DNA of 64,000 nucleotides from Erinaceus europaeus. Taxonomy: Eukaryota > Chordata > Mammalia > Eulipotyphla > Erinaceidae. Location: assembly GCF_950295315.1 (NCBI RefSeq), contig NC_080170.1:98579971-98643970 (forward strand). Direction: 5' to 3'. The notes under the pieces were generated by a model, which saw nothing but the letters and a program-made list of their open reading frames with translations, was not told the origin of the DNA and did no database searches. The position numbers and the translations under genes are program-made. Shown here in pieces: positions 31,095 through 42,395 of the stretch (position 1 is its first letter; each line of letters begins with the position of its first letter).

Positions 31095-32055
31095 GTACTA
31101 AAATTGAGAGCCCAGAAATTGAAAAGCTTCTGCACATCCAAAGAAACTATTAAACAAACAGAGAGACCCCTCACAGAATGGGAGAAGATCTTCACATGCC
31201 AGACATCAGACAAGAAACTAATCACCAAAATATATAAAGAGCTCAGCAAACTTAGCCGCAAAAAAGCAAATGACCCCATCCAAAAATGGGCAGAGGAAAT
31301 GAACAAAACATTCACTACAGAGGAGATCCAAAAGGCTAACAAACATATGAAAAACTGCTCTAGGTCACTGATTGTCAGAGAAATGCAAATTAAGACAACA
31401 CTAAGATACCACCTCACTCCTGTAAGAATGGCATACATCAAAAAGGACAGCAGCAACAAATGCTGGAGAGGATGTGGGGACAGAGGAACCCTTTTACATT
31501 GCTGGTGGGAATGTAAATTGGTCCAGCCTCTGTGGAGAGCAGTCTGGCAAACTCTCAGAAGGCTAGACATGGACCTTCCATACGACCCAATAATTCCTCT
31601 CCTGGGGTTATACCCCAAGGACTCCATAACACCCAACCAAAAAGAGGTGTGTACTCCTATGTTCATAGCAGCACAATTCATAATAGCTAAAACCTGGAAG
31701 CAACCCAGGTGCCCAACAACAGATGAGTGGCTGAGAAAGCTGTGGTATATATACACAATGGAATACTATGCAGCTATCAAGACCAATGAACCCACCTTCT
31801 CTGACCCATCTTGGACAGAGCTAGAAGGAATTATGTTAAGTGAACTAAGTCAGAAAGATAAAGATGAGTATGGGATGATCCCACTCATCAACAGAAGCTG
31901 ACTAAGAAGATCTGAAAGGGAAACTAAAAGCAGGACCTGATCAAATTGTAAGTAGGGCACCAAAGTAAAAACCCAGTGGTGAGGGGTAGGCATGTAGCTT
32001 CCTGGGCCAGTGGGGGGTGGGAGTGGGCGGGAGGGATGGGAAAAAAAAAAAAAAA
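31095..32055 (+). mobile_element. Young LINE-1, 5'-truncated, ORF2 C-terminus with short 3'UTR
   Basis: This contains the last quarter of ORF2 in an undisturbed frame, then 3'UTR to 32,040, then a run of 15 A. The 3'UTR stops right after a stretch of six G-runs (32,011-32,040), which in the copy at 1-1,662 is followed by more than 1.2 kb of further 3'UTR. It is nearly identical to that copy over the shared part, so both are young. Confidence 0.9.
31104..31901 (+). pseudogene. LINE-1 ORF2p C-terminal domain, intact 265-codon remnant
   Basis: This is the longest continuous frame in the window. It covers the region after the reverse transcriptase ([26 protein letters not shown]) through the cysteine-rich domain [18 protein letters not shown] (C-x3-C-x7-H-x4-C), which helps RNA binding in L1, to the conserved end [24 protein letters not shown]. 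The stop is TGA at 31,899-31,901. The endonuclease and reverse transcriptase domains are missing because of 5' truncation, and the first Met is not the ORF2 start. The clean frame shows recent insertion, not function. Confidence 0.9.
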
Positions 32056-33000
32056 GAAACTATCAAATTCTTGGAGGAAAATATTTTCTGTATAAATTTT
32101 AAAGACATCTTCAATGAAATGAATTCAATTACAAAGAATAATAAGACAAGAATAAACCAATGGGACTACATCAACTTAAAAAGCTTCTGCACAGCAAAAG
32201 AAACAACTATCCCAAGAGTCCTCTCACAGAATGGGAGTTGATCTTTACATGCCATACATCAGACAGGAGACTAGTAACCAAAATATATAAAGAGCTTGCC
32301 AAACGCAACAACAAAAATATAAATGATCCCATACAAAAAATGGGTAGAGGACATGTAATGGATATTCACCACAGAAGAGATCCTAAAGGTTGAGAAACAT
32401 GAAAAATTGCTCCAAGTCTTTGATTATCAGAGAAATGCAAATAGAAAACAATGAGATTCCACTTCACTCCTATGAGAATATCATACATCAGAATAAGTAG
32501 CAGCAGCAAATGATGGAGTCGTTGAGGGGAGTCCAACCAGTGTGGAGAACAGTCTGGAGAACTCTCACAAGGCTAGAAATAGATCTACCCTATGACCTTG
32601 CAACTCTTCTCTTGGGGATATATCCTAAGGAACCCAACACACCATCCAAAAAGATCTGTGTACACATATGTTCTTAGCAACACAATTTGTAATAGCCAAA
32701 ACCTAGAAGCAACCCAGGTGTCCCAACAATAGATGAGTGGCTGAGCAAGTTGTGGTATATATACACAGTGGAATATTACTCAGGTATTAAAAATGACGAT
32801 TTCACAGTTTTCAGCCCATCTTTGATAGAGCTTGAAGAAATCATATTAAGTGAAATAAGTCAGAAGCAGAAGGATGAAAATGGGATGATCTCACTCACAG
32901 ACAGAAGTTGAGAAACACAAGTAGAACCTGAACTGGAATTGGATGGGGACGGGGGTGGTGGTGAAGGGTGATAGTGGTGGGAGGATTTGTTGTTACATGT
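32056..33000 (+). mobile_element. Older LINE-1 ORF2 3' fragment
   Basis: It starts within ORF2 (ETIKFLEENIFCINFKDIFN) and continues LKSFCTAKET, then through frameshifted versions of the same C-terminal region to AGAAGTTGAGAAACACAAG, and a G-rich 3'UTR start near 32,940-32,985. Several frameshifts and an internal deletion near 32,520 mark it as older than its neighbour. Confidence 0.85.
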
Positions 33001-33304
33001 TACTCATTGACTCATGACAATCACCACATATTCATTTATGAGAGAACAGGAACTGTAGCAAAATGAGATGTAAGTTACTGTACACAGTGAGGTATTCCTT
33101 AATTCTATCCATAGAATTAATGGAGAAGCATAGAAATGGAGAAGCATAGAAAGAGTATTGTAAAGATTTATCAACAAGTAACAAACATCATAAATAACAA
33201 GTTCCCCAATAAGGGGGTGCTTTGGTAATGTATGCTCTCTCTTTGTGCATCTGAATGAAAAACTGGCCTGGGAATAGTAAAACTGAATAAATTCAAAACT
33301 CCAA

Positions 33305-33305
<1 letters not shown>

Positions 33306-33353
<48 letters not shown>

Positions 33354-33419
33354 AGAAGGAAGGAGTGATGGAAGGAAGGAAAGAAGAAAGGAAAGAAGGA
33401 AGGAAGGAAGGGAGGAAGG

Positions 33420-33451
<32 letters not shown>

Positions 33452-33472
33452 AAGAGAAAGAGAGAGAGAGAG

Positions 33473-33503
<31 letters not shown>

Positions 33504-33535
33504 GAAAGAAAGAAAGAAAAAAGAAAAAGAAAGTT
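33306..33535. repeat. (GAAA)n/(GGAA)n purine tract, about 230 bp
   Basis: It is almost purely purine on the plus strand with GAAA, GGAA and GAGA blocks. The 181-, 139- and 71-codon frames over it are compositional. Confidence 0.97.
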
Positions 33536-33554
33536 GAAATCCAATCCAAGGGTC

Positions 33555-33860
33555 AAGGATCCAGGCAGTGGCACACCTGATTAAGTACACACATTACCAT
33601 GAACAAGGACCAGGGTTTAAGACCCCTCTCCCCACCTTCAGGGGCAAAGTTTCATGAGCAGGGATGCAAGTACTTAAGGTGTTTTTCTGTCTCTCTTCCT
33701 CTCTATCTCCCCCTCCCTTATCAATTTATATAGGTCTGATCAAATGAAGAAAATATAAAAGGGAAAGAGAGGAAAACATAGCCACAAGGAGTGATGGATC
33801 TGCAAGCAGGTATCAAGTCCACCCTGATGGCAATGATAAAAATAATAATAAGTCCAAGAA
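33555..33860 (+). repeat. SINE-B, long form
   Basis: GGCAGTGGCACACCTGATTA, CCTTCAGGGGCAAAGTTTCA, a pyrimidine tract, then a decayed 3' module (CATAGCCACAAGGAGTGATG, then CACCCTGATGGCAA) and an (AAT)n tail. Confidence 0.75.
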
Positions 33861-34069
33861 TCACATATTATTGCTTTATTTTCCATTGTAGTGTTCATCT
33901 TCAACTGGTGGATCACAAGTTAATATAAATATGAAAAGAGAAATTCCAATTCATCTTATTACATCAAATAGGATAGCCTATGTCATTTCACTTACAGATT
34001 TCTCTCTCTAAGATACTGTTAACAGTCAACACCACCACTATGGAAATAACAAGGAAGACTTTTTTTTTC

Positions 34070-34300
34070 TGGCACGGTGGGGGATTTACTGCTCCAGGTT
34101 GACTTTTTCAGGTAGAAATAGACCAGAAACAGAGGATCAAGAGGAGCAGAAAGAAAGAGGGAAAGATACTACAACAACAAAACTTCCCCCAGTGTGTTGG
34201 TGTTTTTGCTTGAATTTGGGGTTTGCAGGTGAGCTGTCTTGTGAACCCAAGACTTTAAAACTAATTGTGACTGCATTGTAAGCTACAGCAGTCCTCTTAA
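34070..34300 (-). repeat. Old SINE fragment, reversed
   Basis: TTTACTGCTCCAGGTTGACT, GAAACAGAGGATCAAGAGGA and CTTGTGAACCCAAGAC are arranged like a reversed old SINE with a purine tract. Confidence 0.45.
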
Positions 34301-34304
34301 GGTT

Positions 34305-34820
34305 GCATATATGGGCCTAAATATTATTTCTACAACTATCTGTTTATATTTGTATGTATTTGCCCATATTTCCCCTATGGTCCCATCTTCTCTTTCTTTC
34401 CAAGTCACATATATACCTATCACTTCATCCAAATGTCCCTTCCTTTTCCTCTTCTCTCTCTAGGTCCTGATGGAGTTGGAATTCAGACACCTCTGGTCAT
34501 CTTTCCCCTATCATTTCACCCCCCCACACACACTGGAAGTATGGATCAAAATTATTTTGGGGATGCAGAAGGTAGGAGTTCTCTAATTGCTTCTCTGCTA
34601 GACATGGATGTTGTCAGGTTGATCTATAACTCCAGCCTGCCTCTTTTCATATATACAAATATATATATATTTAATAATGGTAAGCAAGATTGTACACAAT
34701 TCCTACCACCTAAGTTTCATATCCCAACCCCTCTGTTAGAAGCTTTCCTATTCTTAATGTTATATCAGTTTTGTTGGACTTCTCTTTATTTGAATCTAAG
34801 TGACACTAATATGTTACATC
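34305..34820 (-). mobile_element. LINE-1 3'UTR pieces, reversed
   Basis: The 34,305-34,640 part reversed resembles 40,900-41,560 and 55,700-55,990 (TTGATCCATACTTCC; GTCCATGTC-like region). The 34,655-34,745 part reversed gives GGTGGTAGGAATTGTGTACA, the L1 3' terminal block. Both are strongly diverged. Confidence 0.6.
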
Positions 34821-35330
34821 TACTATTGGACCAATAAGATTTTGTTTTCTTTTAATTAACAGCTTACTTACTTTGGTTATTATTTTCTATTTTAGCATTT
34901 TTTAAAATCAAAGTGTATGAATTTTTTTTGAATTAGTGTTGTCAACTTCTTATATATTTATTTTTCTTTTAATAAATTCCTGAAGGGAGACATTCAGTTG
35001 ATACAAATGTCAAATTTATAGACTTTGTTATAATCTTCATTTTAAATTTTTCTATTTTTGTGATACCATTTCCCTATGTTACAGAAACCTAATAGATGCT
35101 ATTTGTCAATTGAATAGTTTAACTCTTTAAAATTGGTTTTTTGAATGTTTTTAAGTTAATCCTCATAATTTACTGAATAGTTGTTATGCTTCAATGCCCA
35201 CTTTTTCATAAATTACATCCTTATTTAAATTAATATTTTATCTTTATTTGATGAGTCTTCTAACTTTCCTTATCACTATGGTAACTAATAATGTATGTAT
35301 ACAACTATATGTTTATGTACATACTAAGGA
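34821..35330. other. AT-rich stretch, nothing recognised
   Basis: No gene or nameable repeat seen. Confidence 0.5.
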
Positions 35331-35505
35331 AAAAATTGTAGAGAGAGACATATAGAATAAGAGTGAGAGAGAGGCATATAGAATGAGAGTGAGAGACCAC
35401 AGCAACAAGGAAGGATTCCTTCATTGTTGAGGGATTGTACTTGAATCTGAGTTGTGCACCTGGCAAAACACTACACTATCCAAGTGTGATGCACTCATAA
35501 TCTAT
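35331..35505 (-). repeat. Old SINE fragment, reversed
   Basis: A duplicated GACATATAGAAT.AGAGTGAGAGA unit at 35,347-35,395 precedes ACCACAGCAACAAGGAAGG and a decayed head. It is arranged like other reversed old SINEs (48,618; 51,370). Confidence 0.5.
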
Positions 35506-36024
35506 ATCTCGTTTTGGGAAGATAATGTTGTTCTATATCAGTTTTCAAGGTTTGCTTTTATCTTTTATCTTGCTATGACTATGTTGCCATAAACAGACCT
35601 ATTCTCCAAATTTCCACTTAATTGCAGAAAGAAAGAAATGTTGAGGGTTTATATAAGCCACGAGGACTGGTGTATTTTCTTCTGGTTTGTAGTCTTTACA
35701 GTAATTCTTTTGGCCTATTGCAGAAGCTAAAGAGATGACATACAAGAGAAGCAGAGTAATGGAGTAAACAGTACAATGGCATTGTTAAAAGTATAACTGC
35801 AAATTAGTGTCTGATATATGAATTCACTACCTAAATTTGCACAGCTTGTCTAAATTCTGTTTGAAATTCAATTGTGGGGCAGAACTAGAATATATCATTC
35901 TTTTCTTTTAATTTATCTCCTTCCTCACAATCCCAGTTGTTAGTTAATACTTTCCATAAAAGGCTCATATCTTCACAACTTTAAATGATATTATAATGTA
36001 TTTAAAAATAACTTTCTTATAGTC

Positions 36025-36330
36025 TTAGAGGTGTCTCAGCTGGTAGAGCATGTTATATACATGCATGTGTTTCTTCCCAGATGCATATAAATAACTAGTG
36101 CTCTGGTATCTTTCCTCTTCTTTCATTAATTAAATAGACTAGTTTAATTTAAAAGAAACTTCAGGTTGACCAAATAGCTTATCTGAGAGGGTATTGGCTT
36201 TGCATTGCCCCTAACACCAGGTATGAGGTTCAGATATACTATATGTTTGTGTTACGGTAATAGGGGCAGCTTCAAGGCTATTATGTCTCTTCTCTCTATC
36301 TGGAAAAAAAACAACACAAAAATCTGGCCC
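36025..36330 (+). repeat. Two old SINE-D-like fragments
   Basis: GTCTCAGCTGGTAGAGCATG at 36,032 is tRNA A-box-like and ends in a pyrimidine tract near 36,120. A second head at 36,165 (GACCAAATAGCTTATCTGAG) with ACCAGGTATGAGGTTCAGAT follows to about 36,310. Confidence 0.5.
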
Positions 36331-36535
36331 AATCAGTGAAATCCTGGTGATGAACAAAGAAGAAGAAGAAAAAGAAGGAGAAAGGAGGAGGAAGGTAAGA
36401 ACCCTTCTATATAAGTGCCCTGCTAAATAATGTATCCAGGTAAAACAAGTCAGTCATGGCAAATTGACTTTAGTAATTTTATTAAGAATTAGTAAATTTA
36501 AGAGAAGCTAAGAAATCATGATGAATAATTCTTGA

Positions 36536-36625
36536 GCAGTTAGGGAAACATCTCACTAAGAGTACTGGATTTGCATAGTGAAGGTTCCTGCCCTGGGAAG
36601 TAATCTGGTCTCTCTCTCTCTCTCT
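36536..36625 (+). repeat. SINE-D fragment with (TC)n
   Basis: CAGTTAGGGAAACATCTCAC, GGTTCCTGCCCTGGGAAG, then TCTCTCTC. Confidence 0.45.
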
Positions 36626-36955
36626 CAGTGATTTAATATTGATTTACAAAATTATAAGGTAACAGAGGTATAATTCCACACCTTTCCAACCACCAGAGTT
36701 TTGTGTTTTCATTCCCTTCATTGGAAACTGTATTAGTTCTCCCAAGATCACAGATATAGGTTGACTGTTATTTTTGTAATTATAAATGTATTTGCCCTTT
36801 TTTCCCATGGTCCTGCCTTCTCTTCCTTTAAAGTCACACCTACTGCTTCTGGCGCCTTTCCTGTTGGAACTGGAGGTCAGAATCCTTTGGTTATTCTCTT
36901 TCTTTCTCTTATATGAAGCTCTGTCTTTCTATCTCACTTGGAGTAAATAATATAT
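36626..36955 (-). mobile_element. LINE-1 3'UTR end, reversed
   Basis: CAGTGATTTAATATTGATTT opens it, the reverse of AAATCAATATTAAATCACT found at the L1 3' ends at 56,800 and 41,850. TTTTTCCCATGGTCCTGCCT and CTGTTGGAACTGGAGGTCAG continue the reversed 3'UTR. Confidence 0.7.
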
Positions 36956-37129
36956 ATACATATATATATGCCTCTTGAACGAAAAAGTCATTGAAAATAT
37001 TCATATTGCCAAAGGACAAGATAAAAGTGATATATAGTAAAAATAAAATTAAAATATACACATCTCCCAGTGAAATACTATTGAATGATTCATGTAATTC
37101 ATTAAAAATATAAACACATGGAATTAATT

Positions 37130-37335
37130 TAATATTTTTTCAATTTCTTTATTGTGGGATTAATGGTTTACAGTTGATAGTAAAATACAATTGTTTGTAC
37201 ATGCATAGCATTTCCCAGATTTCCACATGACAATTCAGCCCCCATTGAGTCCTCCTCTGCCATCATGACCCAGGACCTGAACCCTCCCCATCTCCCTAAT
37301 TTAGCTTTTAACTAAGCATATACTCTGGCTTTAAA
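37130..37335 (-). mobile_element. LINE-1 3' terminal fragment, reversed, another subtype
   Basis: TTTCTTTATTGTGGGATTAA, then GGTTTACAGTTGATAGTAAA resembles the reversed L1 terminal pieces at 39,055-39,090 and 62,575-62,640. High divergence. Confidence 0.45.
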
Positions 37336-37340
37336 TTCTA

Positions 37341-38285
37341 TGGAAAAGTCATTTCTACCCCCAGGTTTTCAGATCATCCAGAAATGAATGCAAAACAAAG
37401 ACATAATTTCTATCTCATATCTTAGGTGTTTGATAATACGTGTTATATTTTAATATGTTTGAAACAATTTATAAACAGATTTTAAAATAGCAGACCACAT
37501 TTTAGCCTGATAAGTAAAATGATTCTTTTTTCTTTTTTTAACTTTACTGAGGTCTTTAATTCCATATAAAATGATAATTTTAAGGACTGGTCTCTAGGTA
37601 AAGAAATGTGTAGAATTTGAGAATATCTGTGTGTTTATTTGTGCTCACTGAAAACAGCTAAGTCATCTGAAATGTTTTGCAGCAGTACAAGAAGCTATGA
37701 CCCTTAAGGTAGTTTCTTACTCAAAAACAAGAGTAAATTTCAAGCCAGTAACACATAATCATACACATTTCAAGAGGCAGAGTTGTTTGTTTCTTATCCT
37801 GTCATGTTAGATTTCTTGGTCAACTTCAAAAGAGTCTAAATGTGCTATGAAACAATAAAACAATTGAAACTTCTAACCTATGATTGAACTCCACAGGACA
37901 AAGAGAAAAAGATACATTGGGTAATGTGGTAGTGACAGAGGAAAAATACAGGGCAAGTGAACTACAGTGATTCAGTATTCAGCTATGACGCACACAGGAA
38001 AACTTTCACCATACTTTAAAGGCCAGGTAGCATTTCTGTTCAGCACACTGAAACTGCTTATCTTAAGAAAATACCAACATATTTCCCACTGGGTTCAAGT
38101 CATTCATCTCCCTAAAGTGATTACAACCATTTTTGCTTAGGTAAGTGAAGTTGGAAAGAAGCATATCCAAACATTTAGTCCTCAACAAATCTGTTCAAAT
38201 CCCTTTTTCACCTTGTGTAATGTAATGCTACTCAAGAACCTGATGAGTGCTAAAATACCTACAACTTTCAAAATTTGTAATAAAT
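37341..38285. other. AT-rich stretch, nothing recognised
   Basis: No gene or nameable repeat seen. Confidence 0.5.
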
Positions 38286-38287
38286 AT

Positions 38288-38620
38288 ATTCATTTCTTAT
38301 CACTGTAACAAATTAACACACATCTTATAGCTTATAAATTTATTATCATACAGTTCTGAGGGTCACAAGTAAGAGTTTAATTAGCTAAAATCAAGGCATT
38401 TAGGTATTTATTGGAAGAGTTTCATTCCTTCTGCAGGCTCAGAAGAATAAGTTTCTTTGTTTCTTTCAGTTGTTAGAAGCCACCCACATTGCTTAGCATA
38501 TGGTTCTACATCTTTAAAATCAGTAAAAGAAGTCAAGCACTCCAACCTTCTGTGGTCATAATTTCTTCTCTGATTCTGCCTCTTTGAACTCCTGTTTGCA
38601 CTCGTGGGAAAATAAAGTTG
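38288..38620 (-). mobile_element. Ancient MaLR-type (MLT1-like) LTR fragment, reversed
   Basis: TATCACTGTAACAAATTAAC, AATTTATTATCATACAGTTC and TGAGGGTCACAAG follow the end of MLT1-type LTRs (polyadenylation region AATAAATTT on the minus strand), as I remember the consensus. CTTCTCTGATTCTGCCTC near 38,565 also fits. It would be an ancient mammalian repeat. Confidence 0.5.
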
Positions 38621-39010
38621 TAAATCACAGCCATAAGTTGACCCAGAAAAAAAAAAATCCCACCACTACAAAAAATTTTGGTATTATTAAGTCTCTTTGC
38701 CACATAAAGTTGAATATCCATAGACCTTTAGTATTAGTACATAACTATCTTTGGGGTTTCATTATTTTTCTTTTAACAGGATGATCTCTATTCCACATAC
38801 AGACTGGGATTTCTCATCCACACCCTACCCTAGTTCTTAACGCCCAATAACGAATTATATATATGTTTTTTTCTTGCCAAGATGCTTATTGTAGGCTTTT
38901 CCCCAAAGTACCTACCACCTTGGTGGGAGAAACAAAGATGAGTCAAGACTCTAGTAGTCAAACACTCTTTAAAAAAAAGTGGGTTACTAAATCCTTCTAA
39001 TGACGTAGAG

Positions 39011-39011
<1 letters not shown>

Positions 39012-39053
<42 letters not shown>
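39012..39053. repeat. (TA)n microsatellite
   Basis: An uninterrupted TA run of about 42 bases beside a reversed L1 terminal piece. Confidence 0.97.
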
Positions 39054-39057
<4 letters not shown>

Positions 39058-39163
39058 AAGTGATTAATGGTTTATAGTCAACAGTAAATACAGTTGTCCC
39101 TCGTTTATCATGATTAATCAGTTCCAGACTCTACTGCAATAAGTGAATTTCTGTGAAGTAGGA

Positions 39164-39465
39164 TTTTTTTGTCTCTAGGGTTATTGCTGGAGCTCAGTGA
39201 CTGCACTATGAATCCACTGCTCTTGGAGGCCATTCTTTTCCCTTTTTTTTTTTTGCAGTTATTATTGTTGCTATTGATGTCATTGTTGGATAGGATGGAG
39301 AGAAAATGAGAGAGGAAGGGAGACAGCGGGAGAGAGAAAGATAAACACCTGCAGACCCACTTCACCGCTTGTGAAGCAACCCCCCTGCAGGTGGGAAGCC
39401 AGGGGCTGGAACCCAGATCACTTTGCACCATGTGCACTTAACCAGCTGTGCTACCACCAGACCCC
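39164..39465 (-). repeat. SINE-A, long form, reversed, inside Tigger
   Basis: The 3' module (TTATTGCTGGAGCTCAGTG, ATGAATCCACTGCTCTTGGA), poly-T, GTTGGATAGGATGGAGAGAA, CTTCACCGCTTGTGAAGC and head GCTGTGCTACCACCAGACCC. TGAAGTAGG flanks both sides (39,155-39,163; 39,466-39,474) as target-site duplication. Confidence 0.92.
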
Positions 39466-39668
39466 CTGAAGTAGGGTTCTGTATTTATAAATTGAATATT
39501 TTTGTAGTTAGAGCATAGAAAACTGTTTGCGACTCTCTATGGTTTCTAACATTATTAGAGTCCTCTAGACAAGAAATAGCACCCCTTTAGTTTTGCTTCC
39601 TTGTTGAGACAGTAGCTGTTGCAGGATGTTCTGTTCATCTTTATGGATGGAGCGAATGGTAGACTCAT

Positions 39669-39818
39669 TCAAGTCATAACACAGGCAACCTTCACAGTTT
39701 TCTTGCCATATTTTATCATATCCAAGATTTCCAGTTTCTCCTGGATGATAAGTATCTTCCTCTGGTGCTTAGTTTCACTGTCAGAAGGCTTAGAAGAAGA
39801 AACACGTTTAGGAGCCAT
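39669..39818 (-). pseudogene. Tigger transposase N-terminal fragment
   Basis: The frame beginning MAPKRVSSSKPSDSETKHQR continues into KILIIQEKLEILDMIKYGKK, the start of the CENP-B/psq-type helix-turn-helix DNA-binding domain of Tigger transposases, then stops. About 50 codons remain, against several hundred in a full transposase. Confidence 0.78.
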
Positions 39819-40194
39819 TGTGAGTTTTAGATAAAGGTTCTCAGAAATTGCAAACACAAGAGCTAAGATGCTTCTTATGCTAACAATGCAGAAGCACATA
39901 TGAGAGAAACATGTTCTGACTGGCTTGGTTTCATCAAACCTGATTTCAAACACGCACAAGGAGTGATCAAGCGGCTACACCTGACACTGAAGAATTTGAG
40001 GGGTTGCTGAACACATATGAACAATCATTTTAATTTTAATTGTAATACAGGGGTGTATAACTGATTTAGACAACTGAGTGTGTGCTGGGTCATTTTCACT
40101 GTCTCGATCAACTTTTTAATGAACATATTTGAACAAAAACACAATAAAGTGAAGCTGCGAAAGTCAAAACGTGAAGAAGCAAGGGACAGCTTGT

Positions 40195-40384
40195 AAAGTT
40201 TTTTTTCAGTTTTCTGCAAACCACTCTAACCCTCCACCTAGGTCCTTTTCCACCATCATGTACCAGATATCACACTGGTACATGCAGTGTCAGAGACTGA
40301 ATTTGAGACTTCATGCTTTATGGAGTCCAACACTTCTTCTACTGTGCCACTTCTGGTACTGAAGTTCTCTATCAACCCTCTAAA
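40195..40384 (-). repeat. Old SINE fragment, reversed
   Basis: AGAGACTGAATTTGAGACTT followed by CTTCTTCTACTGTGCCACTT looks like a reversed, decayed SINE head next to the Tigger end. Confidence 0.45.
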
Positions 40385-40453
40385 TATGGTTTCTAACATT
40401 ATTAGAGTCCTCTAGACATAAAATAGCTCCCCTTTAGTTTTGCTTCCTTGTTG
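40385..40453 (+). repeat. 69-bp direct repeat of Tigger-internal sequence
   Basis: TATGGTTTCTAACATTATTA through TTTTGCTTCCTTGTTG repeats 39,538-39,606 with three differences, but lies about 190 bp outside the transposon end. Confidence 0.88.
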
Positions 40454-40829
40454 GGAGCTAGCTACTATTAAGAAGTCTAGTCTCTAAAATTTAAATTTGG
40501 TGTGTACAAGTAAATTTACCTTTTAGCAGTTACATTTTTATCCTTATAAATAATAAAAGTTAAGTGTGAAGGATATTAGATTGGTTCAATAAATTAATAT
40601 GGCTCTTATTTCTTGGATTCCCAGATTAGATTAACATTGACATTTATAAGATCTGTTCTTATTCTGCCAACTTAGGGGATCATAAATCTCATCTATGTCA
40701 AGAACATAAAATATTATTATACTGCCACATTATACTCATCTTGAACTGTAATAATTTCCAAGACTATAGTATAATTTAAAAAAATTAGTTGCTTAGTGGA
40801 TATAAGATTTGTACCTTTTATGGGCCTCT

Positions 40830-41882
40830 CAAGAACCTTACTCTCTCTATAAAGTAACAATGGTACAGACTGCCCCACTCTTTGAAGGGAGGCTGGGTCA
40901 ACCTACTCTACCAGTCAAGGAAGACTGGTCCTGAAATGAGTGCAACCTAGAATGTTCCAGGCTGTGACCATGGACTGTCAGCTCAGTCTGATAGGGACTT
41001 AGAGGTTGTACAGACACCTGTGGGCCCTGGGTCAGATGGATGGAGTAAACAGTTAATGGTATTTATATACGTTTCTCATGTTTGAGAGCTACTGTTTGCC
41101 CTAACCTTGATTTCTAGTTCTATTTCCCACCCTGATGCCATCTTCCCAGACAATATAACACTTAGCAAAAAATACAAAGGTAATGAGCTACTTGGAACAT
41201 ACCTAAAATAGACTTCCTAGCTGCTTTTCACCCCAAAAGCCCTAATTTCATTTGTTCTATTCCTTCTTTGGGGTTCCAGTTTATTGAACACTTTGTCCTG
41301 CTTTATATCTTCCTGATGATCAGCCACCAAACTACAGATGCTACTATGATCCCATTCTGACTTTCCTGGGAAGAAAACTTTACCAATCTGTCCCAGAATC
41401 TCACCTCTCCAGAGCTCTTCCCCAACAGGGAAATTCAGAAACAGGCTGAGAGTATGGATCAACTTGCCACCATCCATGCCCAGTGTAGGAGCCAGAACTC
41501 CTACCTTCTGCACTTCAAAAAGAATTTTGATTCATACTCCCAAAGGGGGAGAAATGTTAGCAGAAGATGAACAAAGGGCTCTGAACTCTGCATTAGAACG
41601 TGAAGAGAAAGGAGGAAAAATGGATATTCGGAAGTGGCAATGGGTGTAGGTTTGACTAGGAGGAGAGGGCAAGGTCATGGAAGAAATGGGCAAATAAATA
41701 AATATAGACAGATAGTTATAGAAATAATAGTCTACCCATGTCTGTCTGTGACCTTGGGAGAGCTATTACATTATCCAGTACATAGAGTGGGGACTCAGAA
41801 CTCTGGTGGTGGTAATGGTATGGATTTATACTCTTATTATCCCATAATTATGGAAATCAATATTAAACTACTAGTTTAAAAG
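40830..41882 (+). mobile_element. LINE-1 3'UTR, old subtype
   Basis: 40,840-41,200 is homologous to the extra segment at 6,700-7,160 (CTTTGAAGGGAGGCTGGGT; CTTCCCAGACAA). From 41,330 it is collinear with 55,680-56,830 and 59,885-60,395, ending TATTAAACTACTAGTTTAAA. Confidence 0.72.
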
Positions 41883-41884
41883 AT

Positions 41885-42105
41885 TTGCATATGAAACCCT
41901 AAATTCAATCTCCTGGCAACATTTATGCAGAAGCAGTTCTCTCTCTCTCTCTCGCTCTTGCTCTACTATGTCTCTCATAAAAGAAAAATACATATTTTTG
42001 TAACCCAGGTACTGGCACATCAGTATGTAGGACTTACAAGTATGTTCAGAATTTTAACTCCACAATATATTCTAGAATGACTCTCTCTCTCTCTCTCTCA
42101 CCTTT
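41885..42105 (+). repeat. Two short old SINE pieces with (TC)n
   Basis: AATTCAATCTCCTGGCAACA and GCAGAAGCAGTTCTCTCTCT (41,905-41,955) fit a SINE-C end. A second head at 42,003 runs into (CT)n at about 42,082-42,100. Confidence 0.5.
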
Positions 42106-42264
42106 CTCTTTCCTAAGTAAAATATGCTTTTGAAAACATAAAGTAGACAGCTATTTCTCCAAGCTGAACTGTGCTTTTTCTTGATACTTAGTAAATTTTT
42201 AAGGAAATATGATACATCAGTCACAGTTGGTGTTACATGAGGTAAAATATGCACATTACTATGC

Positions 42265-42395
42265 TGGGTTGGAAAAACAGCACAGTTGTAGTGTTATAGC
42301 CTTGCAGGGCTGAGGCACTAGAGTTTCCAGGTTTAATCCTCAGCACCACAAGAGAATTGAATTAAACAGTGTTCTGGTAGATGTTGTTTGAAAAT
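42265..42395 (+). repeat. SINE-C
   Basis: GCAGGGCTGAGGCACTAGAG, CCAGGTTTAATCCTCAGCAC and AACAGTGTTCTGGTAGA. Confidence 0.65.

Larger units (their letters stand above)
39091..40193 (-). mobile_element. Tigger/pogo DNA transposon relic
   Basis: The left end CAGTTGTCCCTCGTTTATC and the right end, reversed CAAGCTGTCCCTTGCTTC, form short terminal inverted repeats. Both are flanked by TA (39,089-39,090; 40,194-40,195), the target duplication of pogo/Tigger elements. The minus strand encodes the N-terminus of a pogo-type transposase. A reversed SINE-A at 39,164-39,465 splits the element. Most of the transposase (catalytic DDE domain) is deleted. It is an ancient, dead relic. Confidence 0.78.

Noticed and set aside
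31055..31756. 233-codon minus frame opposite L1 ORF2
   Set aside because: Antisense shadow of the conserved ORF2 C-terminus; it has no independent support.
33004..33590. 181-codon and overlapping frames rich in Phe/Ser/Leu
   Set aside because: Translation of the (GAAA)n purine tract.
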